A stretch of DNA of 64,000 nt from JAOUEA01 sp963734685 (GTDB lineage: Bacteria; Actinomycetota; UBA4738; HRBIN12). Numbering within the stretch: position 1 is the stretch's first letter; the number at the start of each line of letters is the position of its first letter. Shown here piece after piece: positions 1-8,609 of the stretch. The notes below the pieces were generated by a model that worked only from the letters and a program-made list of their open reading frames with translations, had not been told where the DNA came from and did not search any database. The position numbers and the translations under genes were made by a program. The DNA lies in NCBI GenBank assembly GCA_963734685.1, contig CAVTIC010000007.1, forward strand, positions 930,001 through 994,000, in the 5' to 3' direction.

Positions 1-48
1 GGATCCCGGGATCGGGGCCGGCCATGGCCGGCCCCGTCCATGGGATCC
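1..48. terminator. GC-rich nested inverted repeat, possible terminator
   Basis: Positions 13-36 form a perfect 24-bp palindrome, and outer arms at 1-7 and 42-48 are also complementary, so 1-48 can fold into one long hairpin with a small internal loop. It lies just downstream of the minus-strand binding-protein gene that stops at 60, where a transcription terminator would be expected. There is no obvious U-tract, so an intrinsic terminator is only suggested. Confidence 0.4.
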
Positions 49-59
49 AGTCCGTCGGG

Positions 60-1954
60 CTACTCTCCGCACCCGGGTTTCAGCGCGACCTGATCGAACG
101 CCGTCCCGCTGTCGAACACTGACCACTGGTAGTTGGTCACGCAGCTCGACACGATGTTGACGTTCTGGCTGATCACGAGCGGCACGTATGAAGCCACCTC
201 CTCGTTCAGCATCTTGTCGGCGTCTGCCCAGCACTGCACGCGCGCATCACCGGCCTGCGCGATGCACTCGTCGATCTTCTCATCCATCCCGACAACGGAG
301 GTCACGTCGTAGCCGTACTTCTTCAACTGCTCCGGCGTGGCGCCCATCATCGTGTAGTTCGTGTTGTACTGGTCGAGGATGTTCGCCCCGTAGTTCGTGA
401 ACCAGTAGAACGTGTAGGCATCGGGGTAGTCCATCAGCCAGCCCGAGAACATCGTCATCGCCACGTGCGCCTTCGGGTCGAAGATCTGCTTGTACGCGGC
501 GGAGTTCTCGAGGGATTTCAGATCCAGCTTGATGCCGATCTTCTCGAGGTTCGAGGCGATCAGCGCATCTGCGGCCTCGGACTCGGTCCCCACGACCCCG
601 ATCGCGAGGACGCCCTCACATTCGGGCGCATCACAGATGCCGTCCTGGTCGGTGTCGTACGGGGACTGCTTCATCTCTTCCATCGCCGATGCGAGGCCCT
701 CCGGGCTGTCGGCGCCGGCGTTGTTCGGGGTCGCGTAGTAGTCGTAATCGTCGAGTAGACCGCCGAGCAACGAATCGGGTGTGTAGTGGGTGGCGATCGA
801 GCCGCTGACCTCACCGCCCGAGAAGCGACGCCACCCTTCCTTGTTGACCGCGAAGTTGACGGCCCTCCGGACGGCGAGGTCGTCGAACGGTGGGACCGCG
901 ACGTTCATGGACAGGTAGTAGTTGCCGTAGCTGGGGTTGTAGAAGATCTGATCCTCCAGCTCCGGGTCCGTCGTGAAGTCCTGGAGCGTCTTGGGTGTGA
1001 CGCCGTTCTCGAACGTGGTGTCGTACTCGTCGTTGATCGACCGCCTTCTCGCAGGACCGACCCCTCGGCCCCCGGCTGGATCGAGACGTCGATCTCGTCC
1101 ACGTAGGCCTTCCGCAGATCGTCCTGGGCCCACGACGGGTTCCGGACCAGGAGCATCGAGCGCGCCGTGCGGTACCCGGACACCGGCTCCTGCTCGTCGG
1201 CCGGCTTCGAGAAATCGAGGTTCTCAGAGCCCTCGAACATGTACGGGCCGATCGCCACCAGGAATGGCCCGTAGCTCTCGTCATGTCCCTCCGCGACACC
1301 GAACTTCGCCTTCGGGTCGGACGGGTTCGGCGGGATCGGCGCGGTCGCAGCCATCGCGAACCGGTAGTTGAAGTCGCCGATGGGTTCGGTGAGCGTGATC
1401 TCGAGCGTGTAGTCGTCGACCGCCTTCATCCCCGAGATGCTGTCGGCGTCTCCCGACGCGTACTCCGTCGCACCCTCGATGGCGTCGTAGTAACCCATGT
1501 AGGGTCCGCCGACCGTATATCCGCGCTCGATCGGTCGGATGAAGTCCCCAGCCGTGATCTCGACGTCTTCGAGGGGGGGTGCGTACATCAGCCCCTCTTT
1601 CAACTTGATCGTGTACGTGAGCCCGTCGCCGGACACCTGTGGGACATCGGTCGCGAGATCCGGGAAGACCTCCGTGCCCTGATGCTCCGCATCCAGCCCG
1701 TTGTAGCTGTAGAGCGTCCTGAGCAAGCAGCATCGGAAGTACGCGAAGGGCAACTGGTAGTACTCGATCTGCGGGTCCATCGTGTGCGTGACGTCCGAAT
1801 TCATCGCGACGTTCAGCGTCCCGCCCTTCTGCGGCTCCGCCCCGGCCTCCGCCGAGGCAGTCGGGCTACCACCTTCGTCCCCTCCGCCGCCGCAGGATGT
1901 CGCCACGAGGCCGAGCACGGCCACGAAGGCGATGGTCTTCAGCGCACTCCTCAT
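60..1954 (-). CDS. Peptide ABC transporter substrate-binding lipoprotein (family 5), frameshifted
   Basis: This is an extracytoplasmic solute-binding lipoprotein of the oligopeptide/dipeptide (DppA/OppA, SBP_bac_5) class, which hands peptides to an OppBC-type permease. The ATG at 1954 follows a GGGAGGT ribosome site 7 nt upstream. The first residues form a signal peptide ending in a lipobox (LVATSC), then a glycine-rich linker. The body has the family's KGGTLNVA opening and a YTIKLKEGLMY segment. The frame changes near 1045: the amino half is read in one frame down to about QPGAEGSVLREGG and the rest in another (SINDEYDTTF onward), so one base is probably wrong. Repaired length is about 630 residues, somewhat long for the family. 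It follows the permease gene by 56 bp in the same direction. The ATPase genes and the second permease are not in the window. Confidence 0.85.
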
Positions 1955-2010
1955 CAGGTCCACCTCCCGGTATCGAACCGTCTTCTCTAACTATCCGTCC
2001 GCGGCGTGTG

Positions 2011-3105
2011 TCACACGCCCTGCTCGCCAGCGATGTGCGTGGGTATCTGGTCCTTCCTCGCCTTCTTCTTCGCCTTGCCCGCCTGGCGACGCTGGTGTTG
2101 CCGCCTGAACGACATCGCGGCCGCGCGCGGATCGAGGGCATCGCGCAGCCCGTCCCCGACGAGGTTGAACGCCAGGGTGGTGGCGAGCAGGAAGACGCCC
2201 GGCCAGAGCATCATCCACCAGGCCACCTCGAAGAACGTGGTGGCGTCGGAGAGCTCCCGACCCCACGAAGGGATCGAGGGTGGCACCCCCACCCCCAGAT
2301 AGGACAGCGCCGCCTCGAACAAGATGTTGGCCGGGATGATCAGGGTCGTGTAGACGAGGACCGGAGCGACGATGTTCGGGAAGATCTCGCGCCGCATGAT
2401 CCGGCCGTTCGAGGCACCCTGGGCCCGCGCGGACTCGACGAACTCCTTCTCCCGAAGCGAGAGCACCTGGCCGCGTACGATCCTCGACAGGTAGGGCCAC
2501 GAGAACAGCGCGATCACATAGCTGACGAGGAGCAGTCCCGGCTTGATCAGTCCTCCCAGACATCCGTTCTTCTGCAGGCCACACGCCGACACCAGACCCA
2601 ACGCCAGCAGCAGGATGGGGAGAGAGAGCACGATGTCGCTGAACCGCGAGATCGCCGTGTCGACCTTGCCCCGGTAGAACCCCGCCATGATGCCGAGCGT
2701 GATGCCGATCACCATCTCGACGCCGGTGGCCACGAATGCGATGAACAACGAGGTACGCGCCCCGTAGAGGACGCGAACGAACAGGTCGCGGCCCGCGTTG
2801 TCGGCTCCGAACCAGAACGCCTTGTTCGGGCCCTTGGGGATGCCCGCGGACGTCGTCATCTCGAAGACGAAGATCTCGTTCGGTCCGTGGTGGGCGACAT
2901 GCTCGGCGATCACGGGGGCGAGCAGCGCGAGCAGCGTGATGAGCGCGATGAAGACGAGGCCCGCGATCGCGAACTTGTCGCGGAGGAACCGGCTCCAGAA
3001 CAGCTGGCTCGGGCTGCGGCCGGCGATCGCGGGGGCGGAGGGACTCTGGGTGCCGGGCTGGGATTCCGGTTCGACGACCTCAGGCTCGACACCGATCTGC
3101 GCCAC
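2011..3105 (-). CDS. Peptide ABC transporter permease (OppC/DppC type)
   Basis: This is the inner-membrane permease of a peptide importer. The 364 residues hold an OppC-type N-terminal segment (SQLFWSRFLRDKFAIAGLVF), about six hydrophobic helices, and the cytoplasmic EAA loop (EFVESARAQGASNGRIMRRE) that docks on the ATPase. The GADNAGRDLFVRVLYGAR motif is typical of OppC. The start is GTG at 3105, with GAGGGGA about 9 nt upstream. The C-terminus carries a short basic tail rich in Lys and Arg. It is transcribed ahead of the substrate-binding lipoprotein. A partner permease (OppB) would be expected in the operon but is not upstream, where apgM lies, so it is probably beyond the left edge or elsewhere. 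Confidence 0.9.
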   Translation of the reverse strand: MAQIGVEPEVVEPESQPGTQSPSAPAIAGRSPSQLFWSRFLRDKFAIAGLVFIALITLLALLAPVIAEHVAHHGPNEIFVFEMTTSAGIPKGPNKAFWFGADNAGRDLFVRVLYGARTSLFIAFVATGVEMVIGITLGIMAGFYRGKVDTAISRFSDIVLSLPILLLALGLVSACGLQKNGCLGGLIKPGLLLVSYVIALFSWPYLSRIVRGQVLSLREKEFVESARAQGASNGRIMRREIFPNIVAPVLVYTTLIIPANILFEAALSYLGVGVPPSIPSWGRELSDATTFFEVAWWMMLWPGVFLLATTLAFNLVGDGLRDALDPRAAAMSFRRQHQRRQAGKAKKKARKDQIPTHIAGEQGV

Positions 3106-3186
3106 TCAGTCGTCCCCTCTCTGCATCCGGGCCTTCGATGCTACGGGCGATCTACCTCGCACACAAGCCACCAGGGTTCCCGCCAG

Positions 3187-3192
3187 ACTATA
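3187..3192 (-). promoter_or_regulatory. Possible -10 element (TATAGT) for the peptide transporter
   Basis: TATAGT on the minus strand lies 82 nt upstream of the permease start, in the 157-bp gap after apgM. No convincing -35 sits 17-18 nt further up, so support is weak. Confidence 0.3.
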
Positions 3193-3262
3193 CGGAAGAT
3201 CCGGCGGCGGGGATTCGGCTTGCTCACGTCGTTCTCTCTCCGCCCGAGCGACTCACGGGTGT

Positions 3263-4546
3263 TCAGCTCCGGAGCAACGCGCTCAGCCGCGGCAGGATCT
3301 GCGGGCCGAGCAGCTCCCCCAGCGACCCGTCAGCGCAGGCACGCTCGCCGAACGAGTTCGAGCCGTCGGGACGCACCGGCCCCCCGCTCACGACCAGCGG
3401 GACGGGGTCGGCCGTATGCGCCCGACGGAGGCAGGAGGTCGAATGATCGGCGGTGACCGCGACGATGGTGTCGGCTCCGAGCCGAGGAAGCACCTCGCCG
3501 AAGAACGCTCGGTCGATCGCGGTCACCACGTCGCGCTTGTCCTCGGCGCGGCCGTCATGGGCCGGCACATCGGGGCCCTTGATATGCACGTACAACGCCT
3601 GATACTCACCGAGGGCCTCGGTGGCGAGGTGGGCCCACGCTGCGTAACGCTCCTCCGCCTCGGGGCCGAAGCCGGACGCATCGAGCCTCGGCGCGTCGAC
3701 CGGATGCATGCCGAGTGCGATCGAGATGCCTCGCTCGACTGGCATCTCGACGAAGCACCCCCACGACACCCCGAACCGGTCCGCGATCGGCTGCAGGCGC
3801 GGGAGATGGTCGCCGCCATCGCGGGTGAGGATGAGGTTGCCGGGGAGCTTCCCCGCGTCCCGGCGCCGGGCGTTGACCTCGCTGACGTCGAGGATGCGCG
3901 CCGATCCCTCGACGAACGCGTTCGTGAGCTCCGCGGCACGCTCGGCGGCTTCGGTCGCCTCGAGGGCCACGGCGGTCGCCACGCGCGGCTCGAACGTCTC
4001 GAGCGCGACCCCCAGGTGTCCACGGCGCTCGTACGCCGGGTCGGTGTTGGTCACGTCGGCCGACAACGCCTCGCCGTCGTCGGTCCGGATCACCAACGCT
4101 CCGCGATGCTCGATCGTCGCGCGCAGGTCGAACGTGGCCCCCGGCAGCTCGAGGGTGGCGTTCACCTCGTCCGCGAGGGCGTGCGCCTCCTCGCTGGTGA
4201 GATCCCGCCCGACCCGACGGTCGACGATCTCCGGCCAGGCGGCGGTGGCGAAGTTGATTCGGTACGCGAGATCGCCGTCGCGCAGGTCCATGCCGATGCC
4301 CAGCGCCTCGAGCACCCCACGGCCAGGGTGCTCCTCGTGGGGGTCGTAGCCCAGGATGCCGAAGACACCGATGTCGGACTCGGGCGCGATGCCCGGCCCG
4401 ACGGTCACGACCGTGCCGGTCGCACCGCGAGCCGCCAGCGCATCGAGCTCGGGGGTCTCGGCTGCTTCCAGCGGGGTGCGGTGGTCGAGCTCGGGGATCG
4501 GGTCGTCGCCGAGTCCGTCGAGGCAGACGTAGAGCAACGTCGTCAC
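3263..4546 (-). CDS. apgM: Cofactor-independent phosphoglycerate mutase, archaeal (ApgM) type
   Basis: It interconverts 3- and 2-phosphoglycerate without 2,3-bisphosphoglycerate, in lower glycolysis/gluconeogenesis. The 427 residues begin with the alkaline-phosphatase-fold motif CLDGLGDDPIPEL followed by RTPLEAAETPELDALA, hallmarks of the ApgM branch. The C-terminal half carries HIKGPDVPAHDG and TADHSTSC, which supply metal-binding His/Asp residues. Length fits the roughly 400-residue archaeal-type family and not the 510-residue bacterial GpmI. The GTG start is preceded by AAAGGA. It is the last gene of the gap-pgk-tpiA-apgM run, 30 bp after tpiA, so co-expression with the triose-phosphate genes is likely. 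Confidence 0.93.
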   Translation of the reverse strand: MTTLLYVCLDGLGDDPIPELDHRTPLEAAETPELDALAARGATGTVVTVGPGIAPESDIGVFGILGYDPHEEHPGRGVLEALGIGMDLRDGDLAYRINFATAAWPEIVDRRVGRDLTSEEAHALADEVNATLELPGATFDLRATIEHRGALVIRTDDGEALSADVTNTDPAYERRGHLGVALETFEPRVATAVALEATEAAERAAELTNAFVEGSARILDVSEVNARRRDAGKLPGNLILTRDGGDHLPRLQPIADRFGVSWGCFVEMPVERGISIALGMHPVDAPRLDASGFGPEAEERYAAWAHLATEALGEYQALYVHIKGPDVPAHDGRAEDKRDVVTAIDRAFFGEVLPRLGADTIVAVTADHSTSCLRRAHTADPVPLVVSGGPVRPDGSNSFGERACADGSLGELLGPQILPRLSALLRS

Positions 4547-4576
4547 GCAGGGTCCTTTCTCGTCTCCCCCACCAGC

Positions 4577-5359
4577 TCAGCGATACTTCACGATGAGGGC
4601 GAACTCTTCCGGGTCGAGGCTCGCTCCGCCCACGAGGGCCCCGTCGATCTCCGGGTGGGCCATGAACCCGCGGATGTTGCCGGGCTTGACGCTTCCCCCG
4701 TACTGCACTCTCACGGCCCGTGCGACCTCGTCACCGTAGCGTTCGGCGATGGCCGCCCGGATGACCTCGACCACACGGCCGGCGTCGACGGGCTCGGCGT
4801 TGCGCCCGGTCCCGATCGCCCAGATCGGCTCGTAGGCGACGACCACCGTCGACGCCTGCTCGGCGCTCACGTTGTCGAGGCCTCGCCTGATCTGCTGGCT
4901 CACCTTCGTCTCGGTGCCGTCGGCGTCGCGTTCCTCGAGCGTCTCGCCGACGCAGAGGATCGGGGTCATGTCGTGGGCGAGCACCGCCCGTACCTTCTTG
5001 TTGACGACGAGGTCGTCCTCGGCGAAGAGTTGACGGCGCTCTGAGTGCCCGACGATCACGTAACCCACCTTCAGCGCCTGCAGCATCGGTGGGGATACCT
5101 CGCCGGTGAACGCCCCCTTCTCGCCCGAGTGGACGTTCTGGGCTCCCAGTCCGTACGGCAACCTGTCGGAGTCGAGGAGCGTCTCGACCGAGCGGAGCGC
5201 GGTGAACGGCGGACAGATCACCACCTCGACCCGCTCGGCGTCGTCGGCGTTCAGGAGGTAGCTGAGCTTCTGCACGGCTTGGATCGCCTCGAGATGCGTC
5301 TTGTGCATCTTCCAGTTGGCCGCGATGATCGGCCGCCGTTCGGTCGCTGGTGATGTCAC
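4577..5359 (-). CDS. tpiA: Triosephosphate isomerase
   Basis: It interconverts dihydroxyacetone phosphate and glyceraldehyde 3-phosphate in the cytosol. The 260-residue TIM barrel shows ANWKMHK near the N-terminus (catalytic Lys), GHSERR (catalytic His), YEPIWAIGTG (catalytic Glu) and a C-terminal phosphate-binding QYGGSVKPGN plus GALVGGASL. The GTG start overlaps the pgk stop by 4 bp (GTGA), and a strong GGAGGAGG ribosome site sits just upstream, within the end of pgk. This shows translational coupling inside the glycolytic operon. Confidence 0.97.
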   Translation of the reverse strand: MTSPATERRPIIAANWKMHKTHLEAIQAVQKLSYLLNADDAERVEVVICPPFTALRSVETLLDSDRLPYGLGAQNVHSGEKGAFTGEVSPPMLQALKVGYVIVGHSERRQLFAEDDLVVNKKVRAVLAHDMTPILCVGETLEERDADGTETKVSQQIRRGLDNVSAEQASTVVVAYEPIWAIGTGRNAEPVDAGRVVEVIRAAIAERYGDEVARAVRVQYGGSVKPGNIRGFMAHPEIDGALVGGASLDPEEFALIVKYR

Positions 5360-6537
5360 CGGTCCTCCTCCAAGATCGCGATGCCCGGCAGCGCACGGCC
5401 TTCGAGGAACTCGAGCGACGCGCCGCCACCTGTGGACAGGTGGTCGAAGGCGTCGGCCAGCCCAGCCCTCTTCACGGCGAGCAGAGAGTCACCGCCACCG
5501 ACCACGCTGAACGCGTCGGCGTGGGCGACGGCGGTCGCCACTCCTCTCGTCCCGGCGCTGAAGGGCTCGAGCTCGAAGACCCCCATCGGGCCGTTCCACA
5601 GGATCGTCTTCGCGTCGGCCACGATGCGCGAGTACTCCTCGACGGTCTTGGGTCCGATGTCGAGGCCCATCAGCCCCCTGGGGATCTCGGACGCCGGCAC
5701 CGTGCGCCGCTCGGCCTGCGATGAGATCCCGGCGGCTGCCACCACGTCCTGCGGCACCTCCACCAGCACGCCGCCCTCGCTCGCCCGCGCCCTCGCCGCC
5801 CGTACATCGTCGAAGCGTTCCCGTTCCACGAGGCTGTTGCCGACCTCGCCGCCGGCGGCCGCGATCAGCGTGAACGCCATGGCGCCGCCGATCAGCAAGG
5901 CGTCGACCCGGTCGATCAACGCCTCGATCACGCCGAGCTTGTCGCCGACCTTCGCGCCCCCCAGGATCGCCACGTAGGGCCGAGCGGGATCGTGCAGGAG
6001 GCGTGCGAGGACCTCGACCTCACGCTGCATCAGACGTCCCGCGACCGCCGGGCGGCCACTCGCGAGCATCAGCTCGGGCAGGGCCGACACGCTCGCATGC
6101 GCCCGGTGCGCAGCGCCGAAGGCGTCATCGACGTACCCGTCGGCGAGATCGGCGAGCCGGCCTGCGAACACCGGGTCGTCGGCCTCCTCGCCCGGATCGA
6201 ACCGCAGGTTCTCGAGCAGCACGATCGGGGCATCGGGCAGTTCGGACGGCGCGGTCTCGGGGAGCGAGATCACGGCCTCCCCCAGCAGCGCGGCGAGCGC
6301 CTCGCCGACCGGTGCGAGGCGAAGGTCGTCTCGACGTTCGCCTCCGGGACGACCGAGGTGCGAGGCGAGCACCAGCCCGGCGCCCCGCTCCCGGATCTCG
6401 CGGATCGTCGGCAGCGTCGCACGGATGCGTGCGTCGTCGGCCACCCCGCTTACGTCGAGCGGCACGTTGAAGTCCGCGCGGACGAACAGGCGCGACCCGT
6501 CGACGTCACCGAGATCGTCGAGGGTTCGCAGGCTCAC
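5356..6537 (-). CDS. pgk: Phosphoglycerate kinase
   Basis: It transfers phosphate from 1,3-bisphosphoglycerate to ADP. Visible motifs are VRADFNVPL, SHLGRPGG, the Lys-containing GGAKVGDKLGVI, WNGPMGVFE and the nucleotide-binding GGGDSLLAV (most homologues have GGGDSAAAV). I prefer the GTG at 6537 (393 residues, the usual length), with GGGAG about 7 nt upstream. An ATG at 6585 would add 16 unrelated residues and overlap gap. The gap-pgk spacing is 19 bp and the pgk-tpiA overlap is 4 bp. Confidence 0.95.
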   Translation of the reverse strand: MSLRTLDDLGDVDGSRLFVRADFNVPLDVSGVADDARIRATLPTIREIRERGAGLVLASHLGRPGGERRDDLRLAPVGEALAALLGEAVISLPETAPSELPDAPIVLLENLRFDPGEEADDPVFAGRLADLADGYVDDAFGAAHRAHASVSALPELMLASGRPAVAGRLMQREVEVLARLLHDPARPYVAILGGAKVGDKLGVIEALIDRVDALLIGGAMAFTLIAAAGGEVGNSLVERERFDDVRAARARASEGGVLVEVPQDVVAAAGISSQAERRTVPASEIPRGLMGLDIGPKTVEEYSRIVADAKTILWNGPMGVFELEPFSAGTRGVATAVAHADAFSVVGGGDSLLAVKRAGLADAFDHLSTGGGASLEFLEGRALPGIAILEEDR

Positions 6538-6556
6538 GGCGTCTCCCGTCGGCGCG

Positions 6557-7564
6557 TTAGCGTTTCGACGCGACCAGTGAGGCAAGGTCGACCAAGCGGT
6601 TCGAGTATCCCCACTCGTTGTCGTACCAGCCGACCGCCTTCACGACGTTGCCCATCACCATCGTGGCGCCGGCATCGAACGTGCACGAGGCAGGCGAGCC
6701 GACGATGTCACTCGAGACGATCGGGTCCTCGGTGTACACGAGCTTGCCGGCGAGGGAACCCCTCGAGGCCGCCGCAGCGAACGCGGCGTTCACCTCGTCG
6801 ACCGTGAGGTCACGGGAGACGGTGACGACGAGGTCGGTGACCGAGCCGTCAGGCACAGGGACGCGCATCGCCATGCCGTCGAGCTTGCCCTTCAGATGCG
6901 GCAGGACGAGGCCGGTGGCCTTCGCGGCGCCCGTCGAGGTCGGGATGATGTTCGCGGCGGCGGCCCGTGCGCGACGGAGGTCCTTGTGCGGCAGGTCGAG
7001 GATGCTCTGATCGTTCGTGTACGCGTGCACGGTGGTCATGAAGCCCTGCTCGATGCCGAAGGCGTCGTCGATCACCTTCGCCATCGGCGCGACGCAGTTC
7101 GTGGTGCACGAAGCGTTCGAGATCACGTGGTGGTTCGACGGGTCATACGCTTCGTCGTTCACACCGAGCACGATCGTGAGGTCCTCGTTCTTCGCTGGAG
7201 CGCTGATGATCACCTTCTGCGCACCGGCCTCCAGGTGGGCGGCCGCCTCGTCGCGGTCGGTGAAGATGCCCGTGGACTCGATCACGATCTCGACCCCGAG
7301 CTCCTTCCAGGGGAGGTCCGCCGGGTTGCGTTCGGCGAGCACCCGTAGCTCGTCGCCCTCGATCACGAGCCCGTTGGCCCCGACGGCCACGTCGCCCGGA
7401 TAGCGGCCGTGCACCGAGTCGTACTTCAGCAGGTGCGCCATCGTGGTGGCGTCTCCGAGGTCGTTCACCGCCACGAAGTCGAAGTCGCGGCCGAGCTGTT
7501 TCGCGGCCCGGAAGAAGTTGCGGCCGATGCGGCCGAATCCGTTGATGCCGATCTTGACGCTCAT
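6557..7564 (-). CDS. gap: Glyceraldehyde-3-phosphate dehydrogenase, type I
   Basis: It performs NAD-dependent oxidative phosphorylation of glyceraldehyde 3-phosphate. The Rossmann motif INGFGRIGRNFFRA opens the protein, SNASCTTNC holds the catalytic cysteine, and WYDNEWGYSNRLVDL closes it. The ATG at 7564 has GAGGAGGA about 8 nt upstream and gives 335 residues, the usual length. An upstream in-frame start at 7600 would add 12 non-homologous residues. It is first in the gap-pgk-tpiA-apgM operon. In most actinobacteria whiA lies directly upstream; here rapZ does, with only about 120 bp between. Confidence 0.97.
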   Translation of the reverse strand: MSVKIGINGFGRIGRNFFRAAKQLGRDFDFVAVNDLGDATTMAHLLKYDSVHGRYPGDVAVGANGLVIEGDELRVLAERNPADLPWKELGVEIVIESTGIFTDRDEAAAHLEAGAQKVIISAPAKNEDLTIVLGVNDEAYDPSNHHVISNASCTTNCVAPMAKVIDDAFGIEQGFMTTVHAYTNDQSILDLPHKDLRRARAAAANIIPTSTGAAKATGLVLPHLKGKLDGMAMRVPVPDGSVTDLVVTVSRDLTVDEVNAAFAAAASRGSLAGKLVYTEDPIVSSDIVGSPASCTFDAGATMVMGNVVKAVGWYDNEWGYSNRLVDLASLVASKR

Positions 7565-7629
7565 CAGGGAGTCCTCCTCAGCGGTTGGTGTGGTCAGCAC
7601 CTAGGTGTCTGAGCCCATCCTAGTCAGGG

Positions 7630-7663
7630 CCCCGGGCATCGGCACCGGGCGAAGGCCCCGGGG
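7630..7663 (-). promoter_or_regulatory. GC-rich hairpin between rapZ and gap
   Basis: Complementary arms at 7630-7636 and 7657-7663 enclose a loop with smaller pairing. It lies after the rapZ stop and before gap on the minus strand. It could end rapZ transcription or act in the gap leader. No U-run is present. Confidence 0.3.
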
Positions 7664-7688
7664 TGCGCATGTCGCGCGGTGCGCCGCT

Positions 7689-8609
7689 CTACGACCGGGC
7701 GAGGTCGCGGTGGGCCACGGTGACCGGCAGCCCGCGATCGACGAAGTAGCGTCCCAGCTCCTCGGAGACGACCACCGAGCGATGCCGCCCGCCGGTGCAC
7801 CCCACGGCCACCGTGAGGTAGGACTTGCCCTCGGCGACGTAGCCGGGCACGACCACCTCGAGCAATGCCTCGAGCCGCTCCATGAACGCCCGGTACTGGT
7901 GCAGACCGGCCACGAACTCGCGGACCCGGTCGTCGGTGCCCGGCAGCGGGCGCAGGTCGTCGATCCAGTGCGGGTTCGGCAGGAACCGCACGTCGAGCAC
8001 GAGATCGGCGTCGCGCGGCGTGCCGTACTTGAAGCCGAACGACGTGATCGACACCTGCAGACCATGCTCCGGCGGCGCATCGGAGAACGCGTCGCGGATG
8101 CGATCGCGCAGGTCGTGCGGTGTGAGTCCGCTGGTGTCGATGATCAGATCGGCGTCGCCACGCAGGCTCTCCATCATGAGTCGTTCCTTGCGGATGCCCT
8201 CGACCACCCGGTCGGCAGGGGCGAGCGGGTGTCGGCGGCGGGTCGCCTCGTACCGGTTCACCAGGTCGTCGTCGGCGGCCTCGAGGAACAAGATGCGGTA
8301 GTCGACCCGGAGCTGCTGCAGCTCGTCGAGCGCCTTCGACAGCTCGCCGAAGAAGACGCCGCCGCGAGCGTCGACCACGATCGCCACGCGAGACGGGCCG
8401 CCCGGCCGTGAGACCAGCTCGGCCATGGTGGACAGCAGCGCCGGCGGCAGGTTGTCGACGACGAAGTACCCGAGGTCCTCCAGGGAGTGCGCAGCCTCCG
8501 AACGACCGGCGCCCGACAGCCCGGTGATCAGCAGGAACCCCGGCCCGGCTGCGGGCTCGTCGGAGACAGCGTCTGGCACCGAGCCCGTCGGCATCGCGTC
8601 GGCCGTCAC
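7689..8609 (-). CDS. rapZ: RapZ/YvcJ-family P-loop RNA-binding/nucleotide-binding protein
   Basis: Family members bind nucleotides and, in enterobacteria, act as an RNA adaptor controlling amino-sugar synthesis. The role in actinobacteria is less clear. The 306 residues have a Walker A at about 30-37 (GLSGAGRSEA), DNLPPAL, a basic central segment RYEATRRRHPL and the C-terminal signature GCTGGRHRSVVV. The N-terminus carries about 22 extra low-complexity residues before the P-loop. The GTG start overlaps the uvrC stop by 4 bp, so it is coupled to uvrC. The usual downstream partners yvcK/mgfK and whiA are missing between it and gap. Confidence 0.93.
   Translation of the reverse strand: MTADAMPTGSVPDAVSDEPAAGPGFLLITGLSGAGRSEAAHSLEDLGYFVVDNLPPALLSTMAELVSRPGGPSRVAIVVDARGGVFFGELSKALDELQQLRVDYRILFLEAADDDLVNRYEATRRRHPLAPADRVVEGIRKERLMMESLRGDADLIIDTSGLTPHDLRDRIRDAFSDAPPEHGLQVSITSFGFKYGTPRDADLVLDVRFLPNPHWIDDLRPLPGTDDRVREFVAGLHQYRAFMERLEALLEVVVPGYVAEGKSYLTVAVGCTGGRHRSVVVSEELGRYFVDRGLPVTVAHRDLARS

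Noticed and set aside
6538..6585. Longer pgk start (ATG at 6585)
   Set aside because: It adds 16 residues unlike PGK and overlaps gap; the GTG at 6537 has a ribosome site and fits family length.
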